Assembly (NCBI RefSeq): GCF_900143515.1
Contig: NZ_FSQT01000001.1
Span: forward strand, 248,001 to 312,000
Direction: 5' to 3'
Source of the DNA: Micromonospora cremea
Lineage (GTDB): Bacteria; Actinomycetota; Actinomycetes; Mycobacteriales; Micromonosporaceae
DNA length: 64,000 nt
Positions within the stretch are counted from its first letter, which is position 1; every line of letters starts with the position of its first letter. Both the position numbers and the translations under genes were made by a program. Shown here one piece after another: positions 45,614-54,607 of this stretch. The notes beneath the pieces were generated by a model. It did no database searches, had not been told where the DNA came from, and was given only the letters and a program-made list of their open reading frames with translations.

Positions 45614-48082
45614 TCAGCGGTCGCGGTCGGTCATGCGCCGTTTCATCGCCGTACGGGCGAGCTGCTGCATCGGCGGCTCACCGTTGGTGCGGCTGTGGGC
45701 GGCGGTGCACTCCTGCCGGATCGCGGTCGCCTCGCCCACGACTGGCGTCGGCGGGTTGGTCACGAAGGTGAACGCGGGCAGCTCCCGGTTGCCGACCAAC
45801 AGCCGGGCGGCGGCGGTGTAGGCGTCGAGGTGGGCCAGGTCGTGCTCGTCCAGCTCTGGTTTGGTGTGCCGGGACAGCTCCCGCGCGTCGGCCGGGTCGA
45901 CGTTGAAGAACAGCTTCGTGCGTGCGTTGGCCGACACCGCCGCGGCGATGTCGTGGGGCAGTTGCGCCAGGTCCTGGTGGGCCAGGACGAGCCCGAGCCG
46001 AAAACCGCGCGCTTCGGCCAGCATGTCCCCGACGCTGCCGGGCAGCGTGAGGAAGTTGTGGCACTCGTCCACGTACAAACTGGCGTCTCGTCGCTGGTCC
46101 TCGGCGACGGTGGCCCGCGCGATGGCGGCTTGCCACACCCGGGCGACGATCATCGAGCCGAGGATTCGGCTGGTCTCTTCGCCGAGGATGCCCTTGGGTA
46201 GCCGGCACAGCAGCACTCCGCCGTCGAGGATGCGGCCCATGTCGAACGACGAGTGGGCGTTGCCGATCACGCTCTTGACGAAGTCCCGCAGCAGGAAGGC
46301 CCGGAGTCGGGCCAGGACGGGTGCGATGACCTGACCGCGGAACTGCTCGTTGATGCCGTCGTACCAGAGCCAGAACCCGCCAAGCCCGTCCGGGTCGTCC
46401 AGGCCGTGAGTGAACCGGGCCCGGAAGTCCCGGTCCTGCAGCAGCGACGGGACGAGGCTCAGGGTCGGTTTGGCGTGCCGCATCAGCGTGAGGCAGGCCA
46501 CCCGCATGGTGTCGTCCATGCGCGGCCCCCACTGGCCCTGAAAGATCTTGGCGAAGATCCCGACCAGGTTGTCCACGGCCAGGTGGGGATCGCCGCCGTC
46601 ATCAAGGGGGTTGAAGCAGCCGGGATTCTCCTGGTCGGGGTCGATGATGACGATCTTATTGGCGTACGACGTCGGAAGCCGGTCGAGGATGTCGGTGATC
46701 AGATCTCCGCGCGGGTCGATGACCACCGTCCCGCGTCCTGCCTTGATGTCGCCGAGGATCATGTTCAGCAGCAGCGTGGACTTGCCGACGCCGGTCTTGC
46801 CGACGACATGTACGTGCTGGCGGGCGTCGGTGACGGTCAGGCCGACGCTGTGATGGCCGATCTGCGAGCGGCCCAGCACCTTCACGCCTCGCCCGCCGGA
46901 GGGCACCTGCACGGGCGCCGGCACGGCCTTGGCCCGGGCCCGATCAAGTCCCGCGACGGCGAGGTCTTGCGGCAACGCGGCCAGGGCCGCGAGTTCCGCA
47001 ACGGTGGCCAGGAACCCATACCGCAGGCGCCGTGCGGCGATCGTGGCCACCGGCTGCGGCATCTTCATGCGCCGTAGCCGGTTGGGGCCGGTGTACGTCG
47101 CGGCGGCTGAGGCGATGGTGTGTCTGAGCCCGCCGAGGCGTGCGCGGACCTGGGTGGCCCGTTGCGGGTCTGGTGGGGACGTGCCGGCGTCGGCCGCTAC
47201 GGCGAACCGGACCGCGATCTCGTAGTGCGGCACCCGCACGGCCTTGTCCACGATGGTGCGGGCATCCGCGGTGGCCACCGGGTCCCGCTCGGCCGCACGC
47301 ACCACCGGGGCGCGGCCCGCGGTGCGTGCCCGCGACGAGCCGGGCGTGAACACGTCGAGGAACCACAGCAGGGGCTCGATGGCCAGCCGCACCGCCCCGG
47401 CGACGGCGCGGGTGGGCAGGTCAGGCCGCCCGCGGGGATAGTTGCTGGTGCTCGCCGCGGCCCTGCGGGCCGCGCGGACGCGGCGGGTGGGTGCCGGGCG
47501 GGCGAGGATCTGCACACACGCGTGTTCGCGGTGGCGTACCTGCGCCCCGGCGGCGAGCAACGCCCGCAGCGGGTCGGTGTCGTGCTCGCTGCGCAGCGGC
47601 AGCCCGTCGGTGTGCTGCGGCCAGTGCGCCCCACCCACCTCCTCGGCGACGGTGCGCGGAATCGGCGGCGCGGCGTCCGTGGTGGTGAGGGTGGCCGCGG
47701 GCCAGGCCGCCCGGACGGCCGCCTCGACCGCGCCGTCCGGCACCGTGCCGGGCACCCAGACCCGGATGGTCAGGGATCGGCCGGTCCAGATGTACTCCCA
47801 CCCGACGTGCGGGATGCCGAACAGGCGCTGCTGCCACCCCGAGGACGTCAGCACGCCGACCAGCGTGGTCCAGAACGCCGCGGCAGCCTCGGCGGTGACC
47901 TGCGGCGGTGCGGCGATGGTCAGCCACCGTGCGCCGGTCGCGAACCGCTTGTGCCGCCAGGCGAGCACCCGGTCGTGGCCGAACACCGCGCTGACGATCG
48001 CGGCGGCGGCGATGAAGCCCAGCCACGGCCGGGCGATGATCCACTGCCCGACGTCGGCGGGCCAGCTGGGGGTGGTCATCAT
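45614..48082 (-). CDS. VirD4/TraG-like coupling ATPase
   Basis: 822 aa. An N-terminal hydrophobic helix (about 18-34) anchors it in the membrane, a long middle domain (50-390) is Arg/Ala-rich, and the motor domain starts near 400. Walker A GKTGVGKS is at 428-435 and Walker B SLYVDE at 668-673, with 'RGTVVIDPRGDLITDIL' and 'GLVLAHQDLAQLP' between and after. It recruits DNA to the secretion channel by ATP hydrolysis. Its ATG overlaps the VirB4 stop (ATGA). Last gene of the operon, followed by a strong hairpin. Confidence 0.9.
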   Translation of the reverse strand: MMTTPSWPADVGQWIIARPWLGFIAAAAIVSAVFGHDRVLAWRHKRFATGARWLTIAAPPQVTAEAAAAFWTTLVGVLTSSGWQQRLFGIPHVGWEYIWTGRSLTIRVWVPGTVPDGAVEAAVRAAWPAATLTTTDAAPPIPRTVAEEVGGAHWPQHTDGLPLRSEHDTDPLRALLAAGAQVRHREHACVQILARPAPTRRVRAARRAAASTSNYPRGRPDLPTRAVAGAVRLAIEPLLWFLDVFTPGSSRARTAGRAPVVRAAERDPVATADARTIVDKAVRVPHYEIAVRFAVAADAGTSPPDPQRATQVRARLGGLRHTIASAAATYTGPNRLRRMKMPQPVATIAARRLRYGFLATVAELAALAALPQDLAVAGLDRARAKAVPAPVQVPSGGRGVKVLGRSQIGHHSVGLTVTDARQHVHVVGKTGVGKSTLLLNMILGDIKAGRGTVVIDPRGDLITDILDRLPTSYANKIVIIDPDQENPGCFNPLDDGGDPHLAVDNLVGIFAKIFQGQWGPRMDDTMRVACLTLMRHAKPTLSLVPSLLQDRDFRARFTHGLDDPDGLGGFWLWYDGINEQFRGQVIAPVLARLRAFLLRDFVKSVIGNAHSSFDMGRILDGGVLLCRLPKGILGEETSRILGSMIVARVWQAAIARATVAEDQRRDASLYVDECHNFLTLPGSVGDMLAEARGFRLGLVLAHQDLAQLPHDIAAAVSANARTKLFFNVDPADARELSRHTKPELDEHDLAHLDAYTAAARLLVGNRELPAFTFVTNPPTPVVGEATAIRQECTAAHSRTNGEPPMQQLARTAMKRRMTDRDR

Positions 48083-49830
48083 CCGGCCTCCCCGATTCCG
48101 GTCACGGCGAGCTTGTGCTCGGCGGCCGATCCGACACTGCGAAACGGAATCCGGCTCCGACCAGCGACGAGCAGGCCCTCACCGCGCGGCGTGGACAGCA
48201 GCAGCCTCGACTCCCCGGCGGTCAGGCCGAACGCCTCGGACACCGCGTCGATGGACTGCGTGGACTGGCGCATCAGCACCTGGGTGGCGGCGTTGGACAC
48301 CACCGCCAGGCCGAGATCGGTCGACAGGACGTCGGAGGCGTCCTGGGTGATGACGCACAGCCCGGCGGACCGCTTGCGGGCGGCCTTGGCCATCCGGAAC
48401 AGGAACCGGGCGCCCTCGCCATCGCGCATCAGCAGCCACGCCTCGTCCACGATGACGAGCCGTCGACGCCGGCGGGCGCCGGCGGGCGCAGTGTCGATGC
48501 CGGTCCAGATCGCATCGAGAGCGAGCAGAGTTCCCACGGTGCGCAGCTCGTCGGGCAGGTGCCGCAGGCTCCACACCACCAGGTGGCCCTGCGGCCGGGT
48601 GGATGTCGGCCCGTCGAACATGCTGGCGAAGTTGCCGAGTGTCCACGGCGCGAGCCGGGCGGCCAGTTGCCCGGCGGCGGGGTCGTCGTCCGCGTCGAGG
48701 GTTGCGGCCAGGTCGCGCAGCAGCGGCGCGGGTTTGGTCCAGGTGCCCGGGTCGCCGTTGATCCCGGCCCGGTTGTAGGTGGCGGTGAGGGCCCGGTCGA
48801 GCGCGGCGCGTTCCGCCGGCGGCGGGGGCGCGCCGAGCATGACCGAGATCAGCGTGTGCAGGTACAGCCCGCGCCGGGTCAGGGTGTCGGGACGGTTGTC
48901 GGCGGGCAGGTCGAACGGGTTGACCCTGACGCCGGGCTGACCGAGCTGCACGACGCTGCCGCCGACGTGCTCGGCCAGCGGCGCGTACTCGTCCTCGGGG
49001 TCGATGACCGACACCGTCGTGCCCTGGTACAGGTTGCGCAGCACCTCAAGCTTGACGAAGTAGGACTTCCCGGCGCCGCTGCGCGCCAGGACCACGCTGT
49101 TGTGGTTGTCCTGCGCCCACCGGTTCCAGATCACGACGCCGTTGCTGGTGGTGTTGACCCCGTACAGCACACCTTCTGGCGGGGCGACGGTGCCCGGGGC
49201 CGGGGCGGCGAGATCCGCCGAGGCGAGGGGGAACGCCGCCGCGAGGGCGGTGGTGTCGAGGATGCGCCGCATCCGCAGCGGGTCCACGCCGACCGGCAGC
49301 GTGGCCACCCAGCCCTGCTGGTGGCGGAACGTCGCCGGCTGCAGGTCGAGCAGCACGCTGGCGGCGGCGGACTTCACGCCCGCGGTGACGGTGGCGAGTT
49401 CGTCGAGGGTCCGGGCGTGGATGGTGACGTAGATGCCGACGTCGAACAGCTTCGCCGCCCCGCGGGCGACGCGCTCGGCGAGGTCGGCGGCGTCGGCCGC
49501 TGCCGCCTCGACCATCGGGTCACCGAGGCGGCCCTGCTCAGCGTCGAGGCGGCGCGAGGACTCCAGGCGGGCGCGCTGGCGCTTGAGCATCGGCGCGGCC
49601 AGTTGCGGTGCGACCGGGAACAGGTGCACCGCGACGTCGACCCGCCCGGGGTAGGACAGCAGCGGGTCGAGCCAGGCGGGGCCGACCTCGGCCGGGTAGC
49701 CGCACACCGCGTAGGTCGCGGCGTACCCGTCACCGACCCGCACATGCCACGGGGTGACCGACAGGGCAGCCGGGCAGGGCATGCCCTCCCCGGCCGCGAC
49801 ACTGTTCTTCTTGAGCTTCACCAGGTTCAC
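48079..49830 (-). CDS. virB4: VirB4-like type IV secretion ATPase
   Basis: 583 aa from GTG 49830, which overlaps the stop of the PrgI gene (GTGA). Walker A ARSGAGKS is at 249-256, then 'TVSVIDPEDEYAPLAEHVGG', Walker B RLVIVDEAW at 457-465, and 'GLCVITQDASDVLSTDLGL' after it. 'GVLYGVNTTSNGVVIWNRWA' before Walker A is typical of TrsE/VirB4 proteins of Gram-positive elements. It powers assembly of the channel and pilus. Shorter than Ti-plasmid VirB4 (about 790), because the N-terminal domain is reduced, part of it residing in the PrgI-type protein. Confidence 0.92.
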   Translation of the reverse strand: MNLVKLKKNSVAAGEGMPCPAALSVTPWHVRVGDGYAATYAVCGYPAEVGPAWLDPLLSYPGRVDVAVHLFPVAPQLAAPMLKRQRARLESSRRLDAEQGRLGDPMVEAAAADAADLAERVARGAAKLFDVGIYVTIHARTLDELATVTAGVKSAAASVLLDLQPATFRHQQGWVATLPVGVDPLRMRRILDTTALAAAFPLASADLAAPAPGTVAPPEGVLYGVNTTSNGVVIWNRWAQDNHNSVVLARSGAGKSYFVKLEVLRNLYQGTTVSVIDPEDEYAPLAEHVGGSVVQLGQPGVRVNPFDLPADNRPDTLTRRGLYLHTLISVMLGAPPPPAERAALDRALTATYNRAGINGDPGTWTKPAPLLRDLAATLDADDDPAAGQLAARLAPWTLGNFASMFDGPTSTRPQGHLVVWSLRHLPDELRTVGTLLALDAIWTGIDTAPAGARRRRRLVIVDEAWLLMRDGEGARFLFRMAKAARKRSAGLCVITQDASDVLSTDLGLAVVSNAATQVLMRQSTQSIDAVSEAFGLTAGESRLLLSTPRGEGLLVAGRSRIPFRSVGSAAEHKLAVTGIGEAG

Positions 49831-50717
49831 GATGGGCTCCGTAGGGTGATCGGGGCGCCGGGCACCGCTCGCGGGCCAGGCACCGGTGGGCTGAACGGAT
49901 CGACGGCGTTGGCCAGGGCCGAGGCGACCGCCGGCCCGTCCAAGGCGGCGGCCTCCACGCCGAGCGCAGACAGGGCGCGCACGGCGGTATCGGCCGCGTG
50001 CTCACCGGTGACGACGGCAAGGACCTGGCGGCGCAGCGGATCACGTTGGCTGTCGAGGTCGAGCAGGAACTGCGCGTAGTTGTCGGCGGCGGCCCGCAAC
50101 GCCGGATGCGGCAGGCGCAGCGCGTGCTCGACGATGGCCTGCGCGTAGACGCTCAGGTCGTGCCGCTGCGCGGCCACGACGATCTGCGCCGCGCCGGTCA
50201 GGCTGTTCAGGAACCGGCCGAACCCGTCCAGCAGCGCCCCCTGCTCGCCGCCGCTGCGCAGGTGGATGTTGGTGGTGCCGCAGCCGATCAGCACCTTGGC
50301 GCCGCCCTCGCTGGTGAGGACTCCGGTCGGGCTGACGGTCGTGACCGCAGAGCGCAGCGGCGCCGGAACGATCGCCTTGCCAGCCACGACCGCGACGGAG
50401 CTGGCCCGAGCCGCACCCGGGGTGAGAGTGCGGGGGCTGCGGCTGAGCGTGAACCCGTGTCGCAGCCACACGTCCAGGGGCAGGCCGTCACGTCGGCCGA
50501 GCGCCACCACGATCGCGACAGCGAACACGATGACCCCGGCGACGATCCAGACCACCGCAGGCAGCAGATGACCCATCGTGCGGTAGCAACCGAACCCGGC
50601 CATCCCGGCGCCGCCGATGATGGCGAGCTGCCGGAACGTCAGCCCGAACGCGATGCGGTCCGGCTCGTTGACATTGGCTGGGACGACAGCACGCGGGGCA
50701 GCGTCCTCGGCGTTCAT
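49827..50717 (-). CDS. PrgI-family membrane component of the type IV system
   Basis: 296 aa from ATG 50717. Two membrane helices ('LAIIGGAGMAGFGCY', about 31-45, and 'VVWIVAGVIVFAVAIVVAL', about 55-73) with 'FGLTFRQL' and 'LPLDVWLRHGF' form the PrgI signature. A soluble region of about 200 residues follows that resembles the N-terminal part of VirB4 proteins. PrgI proteins sit with VirB4 in type IV systems of Gram-positive bacteria (TcpE/VirB3-like place). ATG overlaps the stop of the channel gene (ATGA). Confidence 0.85.
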   Translation of the reverse strand: MNAEDAAPRAVVPANVNEPDRIAFGLTFRQLAIIGGAGMAGFGCYRTMGHLLPAVVWIVAGVIVFAVAIVVALGRRDGLPLDVWLRHGFTLSRSPRTLTPGAARASSVAVVAGKAIVPAPLRSAVTTVSPTGVLTSEGGAKVLIGCGTTNIHLRSGGEQGALLDGFGRFLNSLTGAAQIVVAAQRHDLSVYAQAIVEHALRLPHPALRAAADNYAQFLLDLDSQRDPLRRQVLAVVTGEHAADTAVRALSALGVEAAALDGPAVASALANAVDPFSPPVPGPRAVPGAPITLRSPS

Positions 50718-51631
50718 CGCCCGCCTCGCAGGGCGGCGCGCCCCAACCGGCTGAGCGGCAGGTGGCGGGTGACGCCCTGGACAACCACCGCACGCAGCAG
50801 AACCCCGCCGGAGTTCGACGACCCGGCGCCGCTGACGTAGCGGCGCATCATCGTGGGGACCTTGAGCGTGACCCACAGCACGACGATGACGAGCATGAGG
50901 TTCACCGTGTCCGAGCCGGGCAGGCCGAGCAGGATCGGCAGGTTTGACCCGGGATCGATCAGCAGGTTGATGCCCGCCGAGAACGCGACCGCCTGCAGCG
51001 TGGGAGTGGCCAGACAACCCAGCAGGGTGCGCCACCACAGCTCCGCGGCGCCCTGCGTCCACGGGGTGGCGTAGCAGGCCAGCGCCACCGGCGCGACCCC
51101 GGCCAGGATGACCAGCACCCCGATTCGCACCAGCCAGGTGCCGACGAGCATGAACATCAGCACGACGATGAGCAGGCCGATGATGACCGTGAGCAGGGCG
51201 GCGCCCTGGTCGGTCATCGCCGAGGCGATGCGAGCCTGGGCGAAGGTGACCGCCTCGGTGGTTGGCGCCGACTCACCAGCCATCGACACCGTCAAAGCGT
51301 TGGCGACGCCGATAAGCACAGCGGTCAACGGGAGGGCGAACGTGGACAGGACGAACCCGACGACGAGCCGGGGGACCAGCTCCTTGATGCCGTAGCGCAC
51401 CTCGACCGAGCTGCTGAGCATCGTGGTGATACCCACGGTGATGATCGCGAGGATGAAGCAGGCGCTGACGACCAGGGCGCCCTTCTCGGCGATCGACTGC
51501 ACCTGCGGCAGGACGGTGAAGTCCGGCGATACGAAGATCGACGATGCCAGGAAGGCCAGCAGGCCGCCGAGCAGGTCGGTGACGTTCTCGGCGAGCCAGC
51601 TGACCAGGCCGCTCATGAGCCAATCAACCAT
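50714..51631 (-). CDS. VirB6/TrbL-like polytopic channel protein
   Basis: 305 aa with about seven membrane segments: 'LVVSACFILAIITVGITTML', 'LVVGFVLSTFALPLTAVLIG', 'LLTVIIGLLIVVLMFMLVGT', 'LVILAGVAPVALACYAT' and others. 'WTQGAAELWWRTLLGCLATP' between helices is typical of Gram-positive TrbL/VirB6 proteins. It forms the inner-membrane channel with VirB4 and PrgI partners. The start lies 9 bases after the pilin stop. Confidence 0.85.
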   Translation of the reverse strand: MVDWLMSGLVSWLAENVTDLLGGLLAFLASSIFVSPDFTVLPQVQSIAEKGALVVSACFILAIITVGITTMLSSSVEVRYGIKELVPRLVVGFVLSTFALPLTAVLIGVANALTVSMAGESAPTTEAVTFAQARIASAMTDQGAALLTVIIGLLIVVLMFMLVGTWLVRIGVLVILAGVAPVALACYATPWTQGAAELWWRTLLGCLATPTLQAVAFSAGINLLIDPGSNLPILLGLPGSDTVNLMLVIVVLWVTLKVPTMMRRYVSGAGSSNSGGVLLRAVVVQGVTRHLPLSRLGRAALRGGR

Positions 51632-51640
51632 GACGGCGCC

Positions 51641-51937
51641 TCAGCCGCCGATGATGCCCTGCAGCACCTGCAGGATGACCGGAGACAGCACAGCCAGGGC
51701 GTAGCCCATCAGCGCGGACTTGACGTTGCCCTTGGCCTGCTCGACCTGAGCGGGGTCCCCGCCGGCCGCCATGTAGCGCAGGCCGCCGATGACCAGGAAC
51801 ATCGTCGCGACCAACGCGATGATGCCCATGACCCAGCCCGTTATTCCGGAGATGACCTCGTTGATGCTCTTGGGAGCCGCCAAGGGCTGTGGCACGGCGG
51901 CGGCGAGGTCGGACAGGAGGGAGAGAGACGTGTGCAT
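51641..51937 (-). CDS. VirB2-like pilin/TrbC-family protein
   Basis: 98 aa. A short N-terminal region is followed by two membrane helices ('ITGWVMGIIALVATMFLVIG', about 31-50, and 'GYALAVLSPVILQVLQGIIG', about 77-96) with the turn 'GLRYMAAGGDPAQVEQAKGN' between them. This is the VirB2/TrbC pilin topology. First gene of the operon; the upstream region holds CTGTCAG sites 210-256 bases away. No classic long signal peptide is present. Confidence 0.82.
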   Translation of the reverse strand: MHTSLSLLSDLAAAVPQPLAAPKSINEVISGITGWVMGIIALVATMFLVIGGLRYMAAGGDPAQVEQAKGNVKSALMGYALAVLSPVILQVLQGIIGG

Positions 51938-52148
51938 TGCAGCGCTCCACAAGGAATATGCGGGCCGCCGCGGTGGGGACCAGAGCGAGGACTTGTCCGG
52001 TCCGGTGGGGGCGCTCCTCCCTCGCATGTGGCGATGGATTGCGGTGTCAGTACGCCGCGCCAGCCGTGCCGGACCGTAGGCCTCACCGGATGGGCAGGTC
52101 CCCACCGGGCGGGCATGTCGTGGATGACATGCACCGCCCAGGTCTCGG

Positions 52149-52193
52149 CTGTCAGGTCGGACGAACTCGCCGGCCGCCTGTCACGGCCTGACA
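52149..52193. promoter_or_regulatory. CTGTCAG operator cluster upstream of the type IV operon, site 4
   Basis: CTGTCAGG (52149-52156), then CCTGTCA (52177-52183) and CCTGACA (52187-52193). Three half-sites within 45 bases, on the promoter side of the pilin gene. Confidence 0.6.
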
Positions 52194-52596
52194 AGATCGG
52201 TCAGCGACTCACGTTGTGTGCAAGGTTGGGGTGGACCGACAACGCAAAGAGGTCGCGCCGGGCGCTCGCCCCCAGACGGTTCTGCGCCGAAACCAGTAGG
52301 GGATCGGCGTGCGGCACACGAACGGAGCCGGAAAAGCTCGAAGTGAAGCCTCGCAGCAGGCCGGCCTTCCTTCAGCGATCAACTGTCCGAGGTCCGCGGC
52401 ATCTGACGGTCAGCCCCGTGGGCACCCAATGTGTTGGACGCCCTGTGCGCGGCTGACCGCTCGGCTTTCGAACCTGGCCGATGAGCGGATGGGTCGTGCG
52501 GGCAGTTAAGAACCTTGCCATGGGTCTCCGAGCAGACGCCGTTGTCCGACGTCCGAGAGCCCGTGGCCGGCCCGTGCCAAAGACCGGTGAGGCGGC
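52194..52596. other. Gene-free stretch at the right edge of the conjugation block
   Basis: No supported gene. It would be the natural place for an origin of transfer or the element's right end, but no nick-site motif or tRNA fragment was seen. 'GCCGATGAGCGGATGGG' here is shared with 15035-15052. Confidence 0.4.
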
Positions 52597-53115
52597 TCAG
52601 CGGCGACTTCCCCATGTCTTGTGCCAGTAGCCGGCGTTGTCGCTGCCCACACGAAGTACAGCATCCGGCGCCGCTGGCGCAGGCCACAGTTCGATGAGAT
52701 ACCTATCAACCACCTCGTCGGCGAACTCGCCCTGCGCGCCGGCGTCCCGACCCGCGGCCGACACTCTCAGACGGTATTGCCCTGGCGGCACGGCGAGCGG
52801 CCCGCCGGACTCGCCCGCCCAGGTCGACCATCGCATGACGCGACCTAGGGGCAAATCGAACGATGCCTCGACGACGTCTTCCCAGTCGGCACTTGCTCTT
52901 GGCTCGGTGGCCTCCAGCACGATGCGTACGGGGGAACCGCCTGACCGACGGGCAAGCATGATCACGACGTTGTCGGGGACCGCCGCGCCGACGAGCCCGT
53001 TCTGTTGGTCCTTGAAGAATCGATCAGCGTCGCCGTCCCAGATATCTTCGCCCCACTCCAACGTCAGCTGGCCGTAGTCGGTGTACACGACTTGGTTGAG
53101 CAGTTCTTCACTCAT
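52597..53115 (-). CDS. Hypothetical protein
   Basis: 172 aa, no signal or membrane segment. Strand-rich, with 'VVYTDYGQLTLEWGEDIWDG' near the start, 'NVVIMLARRSGGSPVRIVLE' in the middle and 'PPGQYRLRVSAAGRDAG' in the second half. Similar small proteins are scattered among actinomycetes, often near immunity-like genes, but no family is recognised with confidence. IS5 copy B ends 14 bases upstream of the start codon and has removed the native promoter. Confidence 0.6.
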   Translation of the reverse strand: MSEELLNQVVYTDYGQLTLEWGEDIWDGDADRFFKDQQNGLVGAAVPDNVVIMLARRSGGSPVRIVLEATEPRASADWEDVVEASFDLPLGRVMRWSTWAGESGGPLAVPPGQYRLRVSAAGRDAGAQGEFADEVVDRYLIELWPAPAAPDAVLRVGSDNAGYWHKTWGSRR

Positions 53116-53129
53116 GGCGGCCCAGCCTA

Positions 53130-54017
53130 AGGGACGTCTCGTAACCGGGTGAAGGCGTTGCCCGGCGCCGGGTCGGTGGTCAGCCAGCGAGGATGATGTT
53201 GTGGAGGTTGGCGATGCCGGAAGCGGCGTCGGTCAATGTGTGGGCGGCGCGGCGGTAGTCGCGCAGGATCTTGAAGCACTTCATCCTGGCCAAGGCATGT
53301 TCGACCCCTGCTCGAACGGTCCGGTGTTCGACGTTGAGGGCTTGCTTCCAGTGCGGCAGGTCGCTGCCGTCGGCGGGCTTGCGGTACGGGATGATCACCT
53401 CGGGGTTGCCGCGGTAGCCGCCGTCGGCCATGACCGGCCGTCCGTCCAGCTTCTCCTGGATGCCTGAGCTGCGGTAGACGATCGTGTCGTTGCGGTTGCC
53501 GGGCTGCGGATCGCCGACGGCGATGACCAGGCGGGTGCTGGCGTCGATGGCGACCTGCAGGTTCGTCGAGTACCGGTAATTCTTGCTCGGGGCGGCCAGG
53601 CGGTGATCACGGGTGGGGATCAGGGTGCCGTCGACGATGGCGATCTGGTCAACCGGCCGGCGGCGCACCGGCGCCAGTGCCAGTAGCGGGCCGAGGGTGT
53701 CGATGACCCGGTGCGCAGCGGAGTGAGACACCCCGAACAGCGGGCCGATCTGCCGCATCGTCAGGTTGGTGCGCCAGTACGCGGCGACCAGCAGCACCCG
53801 GTCGGCGAGGTCCAGGGCCCACTGCCGGCCCGGCCGGCCATCGGCGACGGCGTCCCCGCCACGCTCCGCGACCAAGCGGACCAGTGTGCGGAACTGGGCG
53901 GGCTGCAACCCCGTGAACGGAAATACCCATGCCGGCCGGGCCGCGGTGATCACCTGCATCCAGGCATCCTGACCGACCGTCCTCACCAGACAGACACCGG
54001 GGTTACGAGACGTCCCT
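53130..54017 (-). mobile_element. IS5-family insertion sequence, copy B (888 bp, intact)
   Basis: AGGGACGTCTCGTAAC at 53130-53145 and its complement at 54002-54017, with TA duplications at 53128-53129 and 54018-54019 in a CTAG target. Same ends as copy A, opposite orientation. Terminal repeats, target duplication and transposase are intact, so this copy may be active and could supply transposase to copy A. Confidence 0.95.
53180..53986 (-). CDS. IS5-family DDE transposase, intact
   Basis: 268 aa from GTG 53986. N-terminal helix-turn-helix ('LTMRQIGPLFGVSHSAAHRV', about 75-94) precedes the DDE_Tnp_4-type catalytic core with D119 ('AIVDGTLIPT'), D188 ('VMADGGYRGNPE') and E229 ('GVEHALARMKCF'). 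It cuts and joins the 16-bp terminal repeats. Complete, single frame. Confidence 0.93.
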   Translation of the reverse strand: MRTVGQDAWMQVITAARPAWVFPFTGLQPAQFRTLVRLVAERGGDAVADGRPGRQWALDLADRVLLVAAYWRTNLTMRQIGPLFGVSHSAAHRVIDTLGPLLALAPVRRRPVDQIAIVDGTLIPTRDHRLAAPSKNYRYSTNLQVAIDASTRLVIAVGDPQPGNRNDTIVYRSSGIQEKLDGRPVMADGGYRGNPEVIIPYRKPADGSDLPHWKQALNVEHRTVRAGVEHALARMKCFKILRDYRRAAHTLTDAASGIANLHNIILAG

Positions 54018-54122
54018 TAGGCCCGGGGCCTACGACCACAGGTCCCAACATCCGCATCTGCCGTGAACCGCGCGTTCGTTCTCGCCGCTCGGTGCGCAGT
54101 CGTGCCGAGAAGAGCGCGCCGC

Positions 54123-54521
54123 TTATGCGGCCGGTCCGCTCGTTTGGGGCCTCATGTCAACCCATGTCGTGAGACAGAACGGATGACCGGCCGGATCCGC
54201 GTACACATAGCATTGCTCGCTGTTGGGCTGGAACTCGTACTTGCTCGCTCCCGCCTTCAACACGCGCAATTCTGCGACGGCGCGGTCTTCGACGTAGAAC
54301 TCAAGGTGCAACTGGATGGACGATGTGGGGTCGGGCCAAATCGGGGGCGTGTAACCGACCACCCGCTGGAAGTCCATGCGGCCGGTCCGGCAGATGACCG
54401 TGGCCCAGTGGTCATCCAGATTGGTAATCGTGCCACCGGTGATCTCGGCATAGAAGGTCGCCATCAGCTTCGTGTCGGGACAGTCCAGCGTGACCGAGGC
54501 GAGCCGGATGGAGTCGGACAT
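54123..54521 (-). CDS. VOC-superfamily (glyoxalase-like) protein
   Basis: 132 aa from ATG 54521 (GGGAGAC site). One glyoxalase/bleomycin-resistance fold: 'SVTLDCPDTKLMATFYAEIT' opens it, 'IQLHLEFYVEDRAV' marks the second beta-alpha unit and 'DPAGHPFCL' the C-terminal metal-side Glu/His region in altered form. Typical length for one-domain VOC proteins that act as metal-dependent enzymes or bind drugs. Substrate unknown. A 114-base repeat lies 87 bases upstream. Confidence 0.85.
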   Translation of the reverse strand: MSDSIRLASVTLDCPDTKLMATFYAEITGGTITNLDDHWATVICRTGRMDFQRVVGYTPPIWPDPTSSIQLHLEFYVEDRAVAELRVLKAGASKYEFQPNSEQCYVYADPAGHPFCLTTWVDMRPQTSGPAA

Positions 54522-54607
54522 GGTTGTCTCCCTGGGAGGAAAGTGCGTCCTACCCTGGGGACGCGTCTCAGCATCGGCGCCGGATCGATCGCGGACGCTA
54601 CCAGGTT

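Noticed and set aside
52149..52193. CTGTCAG cluster as oriT
   Set aside because: Half-sites also occur at other promoters of the block, which fits an operator better; no nick-type motif or relaxase gene is adjacent.
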